From contig NZ_JAHWDQ010000006.1 of the NCBI RefSeq assembly GCF_019312595.1, positions 62,001 through 126,000 on the forward strand: DNA of 64,000 nucleotides, written 5' to 3'. Positions 7,747-15,374 of this stretch are shown here, piece by piece (within the stretch, counting starts at the first letter, position 1; every line of letters starts with the position of its first letter). Under the pieces are notes generated by a model. That model saw nothing but the letters and a program-made list of their open reading frames with translations, was not told the origin of the DNA and did not search any database. Made by a program: the position numbers and the translations under genes. Source of the DNA: Zhongshania aquimaris (GTDB lineage: Bacteria > Pseudomonadota > Gammaproteobacteria > Pseudomonadales > Spongiibacteraceae).

Positions 7747-8901
7747 CTACCCCTCTCTTGCAACGTCATACTTCGCCAGATAGCGCTCAAACTGGGCCTC
7801 AATATCCTGCGCAGTCAAGCCAAATTCAGCCAGGCGATACTCATGCTTGCCAAATTTATTCTGGGGATTGTCGTCTATCCAGCCCTGCACCCCCCTGCGC
7901 GCGCCGTCGCTAAACTCATCGCCAAGCGCGCCATAGAGTTTTTCCATGCTGGCGATGGGTTGGTTTATTAAATCCGCGTAGTGAACATCGATAATACGAT
8001 CCTCACCAAACTTCTCGCGGAAATCCATAATCCGGTCTGCGTGCAATTTGGCCTGATAAGGGCAGTTTTCTGCAATCCACGCGGTATCGGTTTTACCGGT
8101 AAAACCGAGGTGCGCAAGGGAGATCAAACTACAAAATGAACTGGTCGCCGTCAGCGGGTCGCGATGCGCCCATACCAGGCGTGCATCGGGATAAATTTTA
8201 ATCAGAGTCTCAAGCCACAGCGCGTGAGACGGCATTTTCAAATTCCACACACCGGGTGCATCGGCCTGCAAAAGCTGTAGGAATTTTTTGTGGTATTGAT
8301 AGGCCGAGCTCATGTCGGTGTCATTCAATAACCAATCGCGGTAATTGGGTAATTTACCCCGTGACTCAAGCATTAAGGTCTTAAAATCATGCGCCATAAA
8401 ATACACGCATTCATTGGGATAGATAGCTGAACTGCGATAGTACTTGCCCATCTCAGGCGCCGCCTCCAGCATTTGTTTTTCCATTTGCAGTCTGGCAAGA
8501 GCGCGCGGATCATCAAATAAAGTCGCCGTCGTCGGCGGCGGCACGGGGTCATCAATTTCCCAGGTCAGCGGTGAGCGCCGCGCTGGGTCGGCTGCCAGTA
8601 AATTGCTCAGCAAAGTAGTGCCAGTGCGAGGAACGCCGAACACAAAGATCGGACGCTCTATTGGACGATCTGATAACTCTGGGCGCTGAGCTAAATAATG
8701 AGTGACTTTGAGTCGGTTCGCCAAAATTTGCGTTACTGACTCGCCAAAGCGCTTCACACCACTTTCAGTCATGTCGTTTTTATTGGCGTCGGCGAGCAAA
8801 ATGCTCAAGCCTTCGTAAAAGCTGTCGCTGTCAAACTGATCCAAGCCTGTTAGCTTTTGCGCGGCCTCTATTAATTGTTGTGGATTAAATGTCTGCGCCA
8901 T
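7747..8901 (-). CDS. Sulfotransferase family protein (PAPS-dependent type)
   Basis: This 384-residue protein has the 5'-phosphosulfate-binding loop near residue 80 as VFGVPRTGTTLLSNLL and a 3'-phosphate site near residue 240 as LVWAHRDPLTATSSF. Both are hallmarks of the bacterial sulfotransferase family that transfers sulfate from PAPS. The length matches the marine and actinobacterial members often found beside SDRs and acyl-CoA genes. Their acceptors are mostly unknown and some members may not be sulfotransferases in vivo. It is followed on the same strand by an SDR. A second, clearly different paralogue lies at 45982. Acceptor and physiological role are unknown. Confidence 0.85.
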   Translation of the reverse strand: MAQTFNPQQLIEAAQKLTGLDQFDSDSFYEGLSILLADANKNDMTESGVKRFGESVTQILANRLKVTHYLAQRPELSDRPIERPIFVFGVPRTGTTLLSNLLAADPARRSPLTWEIDDPVPPPTTATLFDDPRALARLQMEKQMLEAAPEMGKYYRSSAIYPNECVYFMAHDFKTLMLESRGKLPNYRDWLLNDTDMSSAYQYHKKFLQLLQADAPGVWNLKMPSHALWLETLIKIYPDARLVWAHRDPLTATSSFCSLISLAHLGFTGKTDTAWIAENCPYQAKLHADRIMDFREKFGEDRIIDVHYADLINQPIASMEKLYGALGDEFSDGARRGVQGWIDDNPQNKFGKHEYRLAEFGLTAQDIEAQFERYLAKYDVAREG

Positions 8902-9173
8902 TACTCAAACCTCGCACTATTATTTTTTATAGCCCACTAGAAAAACCATCGAACTATTCACCCCCCCATCTTAGGCCACTTTAAAAACACCCAGCAACGC
9001 GGATTACTTGCGCGAACAGGCCAGAATGTCGAAGACCAGCCGCATTAAGTATTAGCGACATTCCTACTAGCGCCTGCAACATCTGCACTTCTCTGAAATG
9101 GCTCCCCAGCGCCATAAGGGCCGAACGTCGACACAATGTTAACTTGAGCCATCACGCAAGCTGAATGAGACTG

Positions 9174-9448
9174 GTACTCTTTCAATATGATGTTGCCTAA
9201 TACCAAATTTCGTAGATTGGGCTAAGGAACGACATGCCTTCAGGCTGGACGCCCGTCAGAGCGCCCCGAAGGGGTTTATCAAACCCGACATGATGGGACT
9301 CTCTACATCGCTTGCTGGGTATGACTCGGCGCATCCGCGCCTCGGCCTAAGGACCAGCAGAGCTGCCCAAATTTGTTCCACACAAATTTGTCGCTACCGC
9401 TCAAGCCAAGCTACAGAGTCACACGGCAATATCATGTTGAAAGAGTAC
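9174..9448. mobile_element. MITE-like element, 275 bp, with 24-bp terminal inverted repeats
   Basis: The two ends, starting GTACTCTTTCAA and ending TTGAAAGAGTAC, are inverted copies matching at 22 of 24 positions. The interior has no open frame of useful length and several small dyads (for example AAATTTGT / ACAAATTT near 9370-9391). No convincing target duplication is visible at the borders. It fills most of the 585-bp gap between the sulfotransferase and the next SDR and ends 38 bases before the SDR start codon, so it may contribute to that operon's promoter. Confidence 0.6.
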
Positions 9449-9486
9449 TAAATCAATAAAAGCAGCCATCGTAGAGGAAACGACTT

Positions 9487-10296
9487 ATGTCAAAAGGCTT
9501 ATTTGATCTCAGCGGCAAAGTTGCCCTAATCACCGGTGGCAATAGCGGACTCGGCCTTGGCTTTGCCAGAGGTATTGCGAAACAGGGCGGCGATGTTGTG
9601 ATTTGGGGGCGCTCCGCTGAAAAAAATGCGAAGGCCATTAAGGAGCTGCAATCCTATGGCGTGAAAGCGTCGGCTTACGCGGTTGATGTCGCCTCTCAGC
9701 AAGAGGTGATCGACGGCTACAAGGCGCTGATCGATGAATACGGCCGCATCGACACGGTGATTGCCAATGCCGGCATGCCGCCCAATACCCGCTCCGTACT
9801 CACCGCCACCGCCGAGCAATACCACAGCCTGCTCGACACCAATATGCACGGCGCTTTTTACACCTTGCAAGAAGCGGCAAAACTGATGGTTGCCCGCGCC
9901 GAGGCCGGCGAACCCGGCGGCTCATTGATATTCTGCGGCAGTCTATCGATGTTTCAGGGCGTGCCCGGAATAGTGTCTTACGCCGCCGCCAAAGGCGGTA
10001 TCGGCGCAGTCATTCGCTGTATGGCCAGTGAACTTGGCAAGCACGGCATCCGCGCCAATACCATCGCTCCAGGTTATATCAAAACTGGCTTTTCGGGCGG
10101 CAGCGACGACGGCGCCGTTCAAGCCGAAGAACAGTGGTCTGATCTCGATAAACACTTCGCTTCAAAATGCGCCATCCCCAGACCGGGGTTTGCGGCGGAC
10201 TTCGAAGGCATCGCCGCCTATCTTGCCAGCGATGCATCGCGCTGGCATACCGGCGACACCATCGTTATCGATGGCGCCTCGATGATAAACCTTTAA
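9487..10296 (+). CDS. SDR family oxidoreductase
   Basis: 269-residue classical SDR with TGGNSGLGLGFA at residues 14-25, ANAG (VIANAGMPP) and catalytic YAAAK. The start has AGAGGAAA ten bases upstream. The C-terminus WHTGDTIVIDGASMINL matches the family. It is the first gene of a three-gene plus-strand operon: the Zn-alcohol dehydrogenase starts 16 bases after its stop and the metallo-hydrolase follows. A MITE-like element lies just upstream. Two dehydrogenases in one operon suggest sequential oxidation of an alcohol substrate, but this is inference. Confidence 0.9.
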   Translation: MSKGLFDLSGKVALITGGNSGLGLGFARGIAKQGGDVVIWGRSAEKNAKAIKELQSYGVKASAYAVDVASQQEVIDGYKALIDEYGRIDTVIANAGMPPNTRSVLTATAEQYHSLLDTNMHGAFYTLQEAAKLMVARAEAGEPGGSLIFCGSLSMFQGVPGIVSYAAAKGGIGAVIRCMASELGKHGIRANTIAPGYIKTGFSGGSDDGAVQAEEQWSDLDKHFASKCAIPRPGFAADFEGIAAYLASDASRWHTGDTIVIDGASMINL

Positions 10297-10312
10297 AACA
10301 GGAGCAATATAA

Positions 10313-11320
10313 ATGCATGTGCTCAATATTCATGAAGTCGATGATGTTCGCCTGGATCCATACCAAATGCCCGTCCCAGGCGCCAAAGACGTTGTTATCA
10401 AGGTAAAGGCCTGCGGTATTTGCGGCAGCGACCTGAGCTATATCAAAGTCGGCGGCATTCACCGCCGCCCCGGCGGAGTGACCCCCATTGGCCACGAAGC
10501 CGCCGGCGAGGTTATTCATGTTGGCAAAGAGGTTAATGACATCGCCATCGGTCAGAGGGTTGTCATCAACCCCATGCAAACCAGCAGCTATATCGGCAGC
10601 GGCGGCCCAGAGGGCGCCTTCACCGAGCAGCTCTTAGTTCGCGATGCCAGAGCCGGTGACAATATATTACTTATACCCAATGATATCCCCTATGACATTG
10701 CCGCGCTTACCGAGCCTTTGGCGGTGGCATTGCACGGCGTGAATCGCGCGCAGGCCAAAGCGGGCGACAATATTGTGGTATTCGGCTGTGGCCCAATCGG
10801 TCTCGGCATGGTGATGTGGTTGGTGGATCGCGGCGCCAATGTCGTAGCCTTAGATTTAGCCACCGAGCGACGTGAGCGCGCGATGGACTTAGGCGCACAA
10901 GCGGCCTTTGACCCCACTCAAATCGATCTCCAAGCAGAGCTAGTAAAGCTGCACGGCAGCGCCAGAATATTCAGTCGGGAAGCGGTCGGCACCGACGCCT
11001 TTATCGATGCTGCCGGTGCGCCAAACATACTCAATGATGTGATTAAAATGGCGAAATTTCAGTCTCGTTTAGTCATTACCGCCGCCTACATGAAACCCGT
11101 ACAAATCGATTTGGGCGCCATGTTAACCACAGAAATGACAATCACCACGGCAGTCGGCTACCCCGATGAAATGCCAGAAGTGTTAGCGGCTTTGCCCCGC
11201 CTGCGAGATAAACTCGATGGCATGATCAGCCACCACTATCCGCTTGAGAATATCATCGAGGCTCTGGCGGTGGCCGCGACCCCGGCGTCGGCGAAAGTAA
11301 TGATTGATATCAATACTTGA
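10313..11320 (+). CDS. Zinc-dependent alcohol dehydrogenase (MDR superfamily)
   Basis: 335-residue MDR enzyme. The catalytic zinc site is visible as CGICGSD (about residues 36-42) and GHEAAGE (about 62-68). The NAD(P) fold has VFGCGPIGLGMVMW near residue 155. The second, structural zinc cysteine cluster of classical alcohol dehydrogenases is absent: the region after GQRVVINPM lacks the four cysteines, which is a notable departure from threonine or sorbitol dehydrogenases. The ribosome site AGGAG precedes the ATG, 16 bases after the SDR stop, so the two are co-translated from one mRNA. Likely oxidises an alcohol intermediate; substrate unknown. Confidence 0.88.
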   Translation: MHVLNIHEVDDVRLDPYQMPVPGAKDVVIKVKACGICGSDLSYIKVGGIHRRPGGVTPIGHEAAGEVIHVGKEVNDIAIGQRVVINPMQTSSYIGSGGPEGAFTEQLLVRDARAGDNILLIPNDIPYDIAALTEPLAVALHGVNRAQAKAGDNIVVFGCGPIGLGMVMWLVDRGANVVALDLATERRERAMDLGAQAAFDPTQIDLQAELVKLHGSARIFSREAVGTDAFIDAAGAPNILNDVIKMAKFQSRLVITAAYMKPVQIDLGAMLTTEMTITTAVGYPDEMPEVLAALPRLRDKLDGMISHHYPLENIIEALAVAATPASAKVMIDINT

Positions 11321-11325
11321 TGCTA

Positions 11326-11430
11326 AACGGGAGATGGGAGACGCTAAAAACCTTAACTGCTCCGCAGTGCTCGCAAGATAGCGCAGCAACGACGCGCGGG
11401 ATTAGCATCTCCCGTCTCCCGTCTCCCGTT
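11326..11430. repeat. Inverted repeat built from GGGAGAC/T units
   Basis: The left arm AACGGGAGATGGGAGACG..CTAA and the right arm, whose reverse complement is AACGGGAGACGGGAGACG followed by a further GGGAGATGCTAA, pair around a loop of about 55 bases. The right arm has one extra seven-base GGGAGAC unit. It sits in the intergenic space between the alcohol dehydrogenase and the metallo-hydrolase start at 11464 and looks like a dispersed extragenic repeat; copies elsewhere cannot be checked here. Confidence 0.5.
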
Positions 11431-11463
11431 CAGCGCTTTCCGAAAAACCAACAGGCCCACACC

Positions 11464-12696
11464 ATGACCACAAAAGACCAGCAGCCCAAGCTCGCCACTC
11501 TCGTCCAGGCTGGCGGCGAACAAACTGAAACCGAAAAGATCAACGACTTTATCTATATGGCAAAGGATATTTCAAACGCCTACCTGGTAAAAACCAAGGA
11601 TGGCGATGTGCTCATCAATGCTGGCTTTATGGGCAGCGCCGAGCGTATAAAGCAGCTTTTTGCGCCGCTACGCAGCGGCCCCTTACAGGCGATTTTTTTA
11701 ACGCAAGCCCACGCCGATCATTTTGGCGGCGTACCAGCGCTTAAAGAAGCTAACACGAAGATTATTGCGCACAGTAAATTTAGCGATACCGCCAATTTTT
11801 TCAAAACCCTAATGCCCCATCTTGGCCGACGCTCTGGCAAACTGTGGAGCGGCACCATCAAAGGCCGCGGCGCGCCGGTACCCGACATTGAACCTGATAC
11901 CACCTTTGAAGACCGCGTATCACTAACGATAGGCGATGTCTGTTTTGAGGCGATATCCACCCCCGGCGGCGAAGCACCGGATGCCTCAGTCATTTGGCTA
12001 GGCAATGAGAAAATCGTGTTTAGCGGCAATGTGTTTGGCCCAGTGTTTATGTCGGTACCAAATCTAAACACCATTCGCGGTGATAAACCCCGCTCGGTAA
12101 ATCGCTTTCTAGAGTCAGTCGACACGGTGAGAAAACTTGGCGCTGAGTTACTTATCACCGGCCATGGCGAGCCCATACGCGGCAAAGAGCGTATCGCCGC
12201 CGATCTAAATAAACTCTATGACGGAGTGACCTATATCCGCGATGCCACCATCGCCGGCATGAACTCAGGCAAATCAGTGCATGAGTTGATGGCGGAAATT
12301 AGGCTGCCCGAGGCCCTGCAACTGGGGGAGTTTCACGGCAAGGTGAGCTGGGCGGTTAAATCTATTTGGCAGGAGTTTTCTGGCTGGTTTTTCTACGACA
12401 GCACCACCTCGCTCTACGAGGTTCCCGCCAGCGCCGTCCACCAAGACCTTTGTGAACTGGCCGGCGGGGCGCAGCAATTAGCTGCGCGCGCCGCAGCCAA
12501 AATAGACGCCCACAAACCACTTGAAGCCCTGCATTTGCTCGACATTGCATTAAATGCAGAACCACAGCAGGTAGACGCCCTGACAACGAAAAAGCGCGCA
12601 TTAGAAATGCTATTGCAACATTCTGGCGGGACGAACTTAAGCGAAGTGATGTGGCTTAAATCTGAAATTGCCGATGTCGCTAAACTGCTCAGCTAA
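11464..12696 (+). CDS. Metallo-beta-lactamase-fold hydrolase, alkylsulfatase-like, with altered metal site
   Basis: About 410 residues from ATG 11464; an open frame extends upstream but only through the inverted repeat. The layout is an MBL domain followed by an alkylsulfatase-type dimerisation region (LGEFHGKVSWAVKSIW, then a helical segment ALHLLDIALNAEP). The MBL motif reads TQAHADHFGG where the family has THxHxDH, so the first His is Gln (about residue 81). The downstream Glu of STPGGEAP is kept, but the region aligned with the AEN bridging-Glu motif reads SGN. The final His is kept (GHGEP). It may therefore bind one metal only or have another reaction. Third gene of the SDR/alcohol dehydrogenase operon. 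Confidence 0.78.
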   Translation: MTTKDQQPKLATLVQAGGEQTETEKINDFIYMAKDISNAYLVKTKDGDVLINAGFMGSAERIKQLFAPLRSGPLQAIFLTQAHADHFGGVPALKEANTKIIAHSKFSDTANFFKTLMPHLGRRSGKLWSGTIKGRGAPVPDIEPDTTFEDRVSLTIGDVCFEAISTPGGEAPDASVIWLGNEKIVFSGNVFGPVFMSVPNLNTIRGDKPRSVNRFLESVDTVRKLGAELLITGHGEPIRGKERIAADLNKLYDGVTYIRDATIAGMNSGKSVHELMAEIRLPEALQLGEFHGKVSWAVKSIWQEFSGWFFYDSTTSLYEVPASAVHQDLCELAGGAQQLAARAAAKIDAHKPLEALHLLDIALNAEPQQVDALTTKKRALEMLLQHSGGTNLSEVMWLKSEIADVAKLLS

Positions 12697-12731
12697 CATC
12701 GGCAATATTATCCACGGTGTCTGCGCCGCGA

Positions 12732-13511
12732 TTAACGCGGCTGCATGCGAATGGCGCCATCAAGACGAATGGTTTCACCATTCATATAAGAGTTACGCGC
12801 TAGCTCAAGCACCATGCTGGCGTAGTCATCCGCATGCCCCATGCGCGGCGGGAACGGCACCATCGCACCCAAAGCTTGTTTCATTTCCGGGGTGGCTCTC
12901 GCCATCGCTGGCGTATCGAATATACCGGGCTGGATGGTATTCACTCGAATCCCTTCGCGGGACAAATCCCGGGCAATGGTCAAGGTCATACCCACAATCG
13001 CCGCTTTCGCTGCCGAGTAAGCTGCTTGTCCCATTTGACCGTCAGTAGCGGCGGCAGATGCGGTGTTAATCATCACGCCGCGTTCACCGTCGATAGGCTC
13101 CTGGGTCATCATGCCCGCCGCTGAACGAGTGACACAGCGAAAGGTGCCCACGGTGTTCAGTTTAAGAACCCATTCAAATTTGTCAGAGGGGAAAATATTA
13201 ATTTCGCCGGTTTTTTTATCCCGTCGCGCCGTGGGAATCGCATTGCCACCACCAGCACAGCACACCAAAATGCGCTCTTGACCGTTGGCTTCCCGGGCTT
13301 TCGCAAACGCCGCATCCACGCTGTCGTCAGACAGCACATCACACTGACAAAACACCGAGCCGGTTTCTTCCGCAGCCAGCTTGCCGGTCTCATCATTCAT
13401 ATCAAAGATGGCAACCTTTACCCCTTTGGCGCGCAAGGCTTTCACTGTACCCAGACCAAGGCCAGATGCTCCACCGGTAACAACCGCAGATATTGAGGCG
13501 TCGAGTTTCAT
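12732..13511 (-). CDS. SDR family oxidoreductase, 3-hydroxyacyl-CoA dehydrogenase type II-like
   Basis: 259-residue SDR with TGGASGLGLGTV near residue 12, CAGGG in place of NNAG, catalytic YSAAK (QAAYSAAKAA) and the C-terminal block RVNTIQPGIFDTPAM followed by PFPPRMG and NGETIRLDGAIRM. This last pattern is characteristic of the HSD10/3-hydroxyacyl-CoA dehydrogenase type II subgroup, which oxidises short branched hydroxyacyl-CoA or hydroxysteroids. The ATG follows CAGGGGAATTCT. It is convergent with the metallo-hydrolase operon (35 bases apart) and divergent from the CoA-transferase operon. A role in beta-oxidation of side chains is plausible. Confidence 0.9.
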   Translation of the reverse strand: MKLDASISAVVTGGASGLGLGTVKALRAKGVKVAIFDMNDETGKLAAEETGSVFCQCDVLSDDSVDAAFAKAREANGQERILVCCAGGGNAIPTARRDKKTGEINIFPSDKFEWVLKLNTVGTFRCVTRSAAGMMTQEPIDGERGVMINTASAAATDGQMGQAAYSAAKAAIVGMTLTIARDLSREGIRVNTIQPGIFDTPAMARATPEMKQALGAMVPFPPRMGHADDYASMVLELARNSYMNGETIRLDGAIRMQPR

Positions 13512-13756
13512 AGAATTCCCCTGAAAATGGACTAATATTTATTGTTAAAAATAAGCTGAATTTTTGAAACCTTTTGCACGAGCGGGAATTTTGTTTTCTG
13601 GCAAGGAAAAAGTGCACGGAATGAAGGAGTTTATGATTATAAATGACCGATTGAGTACATTTTTGACGCTGCCAAAGAACAAAATAACTATCGTGAAAAG
13701 GCCGCTTTCGACCTTTTGTGCCCATTTTTATACCATAGCCAACGCCATCTATACAA

Positions 13757-13767
13757 CAACATTGTTG
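13757..13767. promoter_or_regulatory. Operator candidate CAACA-T-TGTTG
   Basis: Perfect dyad with the same core as the sites at 520-530 and 7696-7706, ending 46 bases before the CoA-transferase start codon, within the likely promoter of the five-gene operon 13814-19222. Confidence 0.45.
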
Positions 13768-13813
13768 AGTAGTATCATGTTGCCCATATGATAATTACAG
13801 GAGCATTGCGCTT

Positions 13814-15043
13814 ATGACAACCCAGGTTATGAAAGGGGTTCGCGTCCTTGAAGTTGCCCAATTTACCTTTGTTCCCGCCGCCGGTGCCATATTGGCCGAC
13901 TGGGGCGCAGACGTTATAAAAATTGAGCACCCTGTTCGCGGCGATACGCAGCGCGGCTTTATCAATCTCGGCGGCATTAAGGTAAACCCCAATCGCAGCC
14001 CCTTCATGGAACACCCCAACCGCGGCAAGCGCAGCGTCGGTGTCGACATTTCCACCCCAGAGGGCATGGAAGTTATCTATGAGCTAGCCAAGACCGCCGA
14101 TGTATTCCTGACCAACTATTTACCCAATCAACGCCAGCGAATGAAATTCGACATCGAACACATTCGCGCAGTAAACCCCAATATTATCTACGCCCGCGGC
14201 AGCGCCTATGGCGACAAAGGTCCAGAGCGTGATACCGGCGGCTTTGATGGCACCGCATTTTGGAACCGCAGTGGCATCGCCCACAATATGACCCCCGAAG
14301 AATTACCCGGCCCACTGATGCAGGGCATACCCGCATTCGGCGACTCTATTGGGGGCATGAATATCGCTGGCGGCATTGCTGCTGCCCTGTTTCATCGCGC
14401 CCAAACTGGCGAAGCCACGGAGATCGATGTATCTCTACTAAGCACAGCGTGGTGGGCAGCCGGCACCTCTATTGATATGGGTATCGACTACGGCCAAACC
14501 ATGCGCAACCGTATGCCCGGCTCTGGCGCCAACCCCGGCAATCCCTTGATGGGCAATTACACTACCTCCGATGGCGGCACCATTAATATGTGTACCCTCA
14601 CACCTGGGCCGCATATCAAAAGTTTCTTTGAGCACATTGGCAAACCCGACGTCGCAGCTGACGAGCGCTATTCAACGGCCGAGAAACTAATAGAAAACTG
14701 GGAAACTGCCAGCCAAATCATTCAGGGGGCCTTCGCGACGCAAACCCTCGCTTACTGGCGCACGCACCTCAGAACATACTCTGGACAGTGGGCACCGGTG
14801 CAAAGTTTATTAGACATTGCCACCGATGAGCAGGCACTGGCCAATGACATGTTGTTTGAAGTGGAATCAGCCGACGGCGGCGACCCCATTAAACTGGTTC
14901 GCGGTCCCGTGCAATTCAACCATGAGCCAGTGCAAACCACCCGCTCGCCACAGGCCTCAGAGCATACCGAACTGGTATTAATGGAGCTGGGTATGGAGTG
15001 GGAACGCATTGAAGAATTAAAAGAAAAAGGCGCTATCGCTTAA
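13814..15043 (+). CDS. CaiB/BaiF family (type III) CoA-transferase
   Basis: 409 residues, full length for the family. It moves CoA between acyl-CoA thioesters and free acids through an aspartyl-CoA intermediate. Signatures are the N-terminal VLEVAQFTFVPAAGAILADWGADVIKIEHP, of which the ILADWGADVIKIE part is diagnostic, and KRSVGVDISTPEGM. The probable catalytic Asp lies in GPERDTGGFDGTAFWNRSG (about residue 150). The start has CAGGAGC upstream. It heads an operon: a 96-residue protein begins 28 bases after its stop, then an acyl-CoA synthetase, SDR and transporter. A palindrome shared with two other genes lies in its promoter. It should activate or transfer CoA to an acid imported or formed in this pathway. 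Confidence 0.92.
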   Translation: MTTQVMKGVRVLEVAQFTFVPAAGAILADWGADVIKIEHPVRGDTQRGFINLGGIKVNPNRSPFMEHPNRGKRSVGVDISTPEGMEVIYELAKTADVFLTNYLPNQRQRMKFDIEHIRAVNPNIIYARGSAYGDKGPERDTGGFDGTAFWNRSGIAHNMTPEELPGPLMQGIPAFGDSIGGMNIAGGIAAALFHRAQTGEATEIDVSLLSTAWWAAGTSIDMGIDYGQTMRNRMPGSGANPGNPLMGNYTTSDGGTINMCTLTPGPHIKSFFEHIGKPDVAADERYSTAEKLIENWETASQIIQGAFATQTLAYWRTHLRTYSGQWAPVQSLLDIATDEQALANDMLFEVESADGGDPIKLVRGPVQFNHEPVQTTRSPQASEHTELVLMELGMEWERIEELKEKGAIA

Positions 15044-15070
15044 TTAATCGCAGAGAATAAAGAGAAGACT

Positions 15071-15361
15071 ATGAAGCCAGGAACAAAATTAAAAAGTGCG
15101 GTCTGCAGCACCGAAGTTATGGTCATCAAAGGTAAAGACCTAATTGTGCAGTGCGGCGGTCAACCGATGGCAGATCAAGGTGGCGATACCAGCGCTGCCA
15201 TTGACAGCAACTTCGCTGAAGGCTCCAAGGTCGGCAAACGTTATGTCAATGCCGATGGCAGCGTTGAGCTGCTGTGTGTAAAAGCCGGCGAAGGCTCACT
15301 TGCTATCGACGGCAAGGCACTGACCACCAAAGACGCCAAGCCTCTACCCTCTTCAGACTGA
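15071..15361 (+). CDS. Small conserved-looking three-cysteine protein between CoA-transferase and CoA ligase
   Basis: 96 residues with an ATG after AGAGAAGACT. No signal peptide or membrane segment. Cys12 (SAVCSTEVMV), Cys28 (VQCGGQPM) and Cys69 (ELLCVKAGEG) are spaced like possible metal or thiol ligands, and the protein ends KPLPSSD. From memory, similar small proteins with CGG-PM, GKRYV and LPSSD blocks accompany acyl-CoA synthetases in actinobacteria and sphingomonads; I know of no function. It lies tightly between the CoA-transferase (28-base gap) and the ligase (13-base gap), so it is surely co-expressed and may assist one of them. Confidence 0.8.
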   Translation: MKPGTKLKSAVCSTEVMVIKGKDLIVQCGGQPMADQGGDTSAAIDSNFAEGSKVGKRYVNADGSVELLCVKAGEGSLAIDGKALTTKDAKPLPSSD

Positions 15362-15374
15362 GGCAAGCAAGAAC

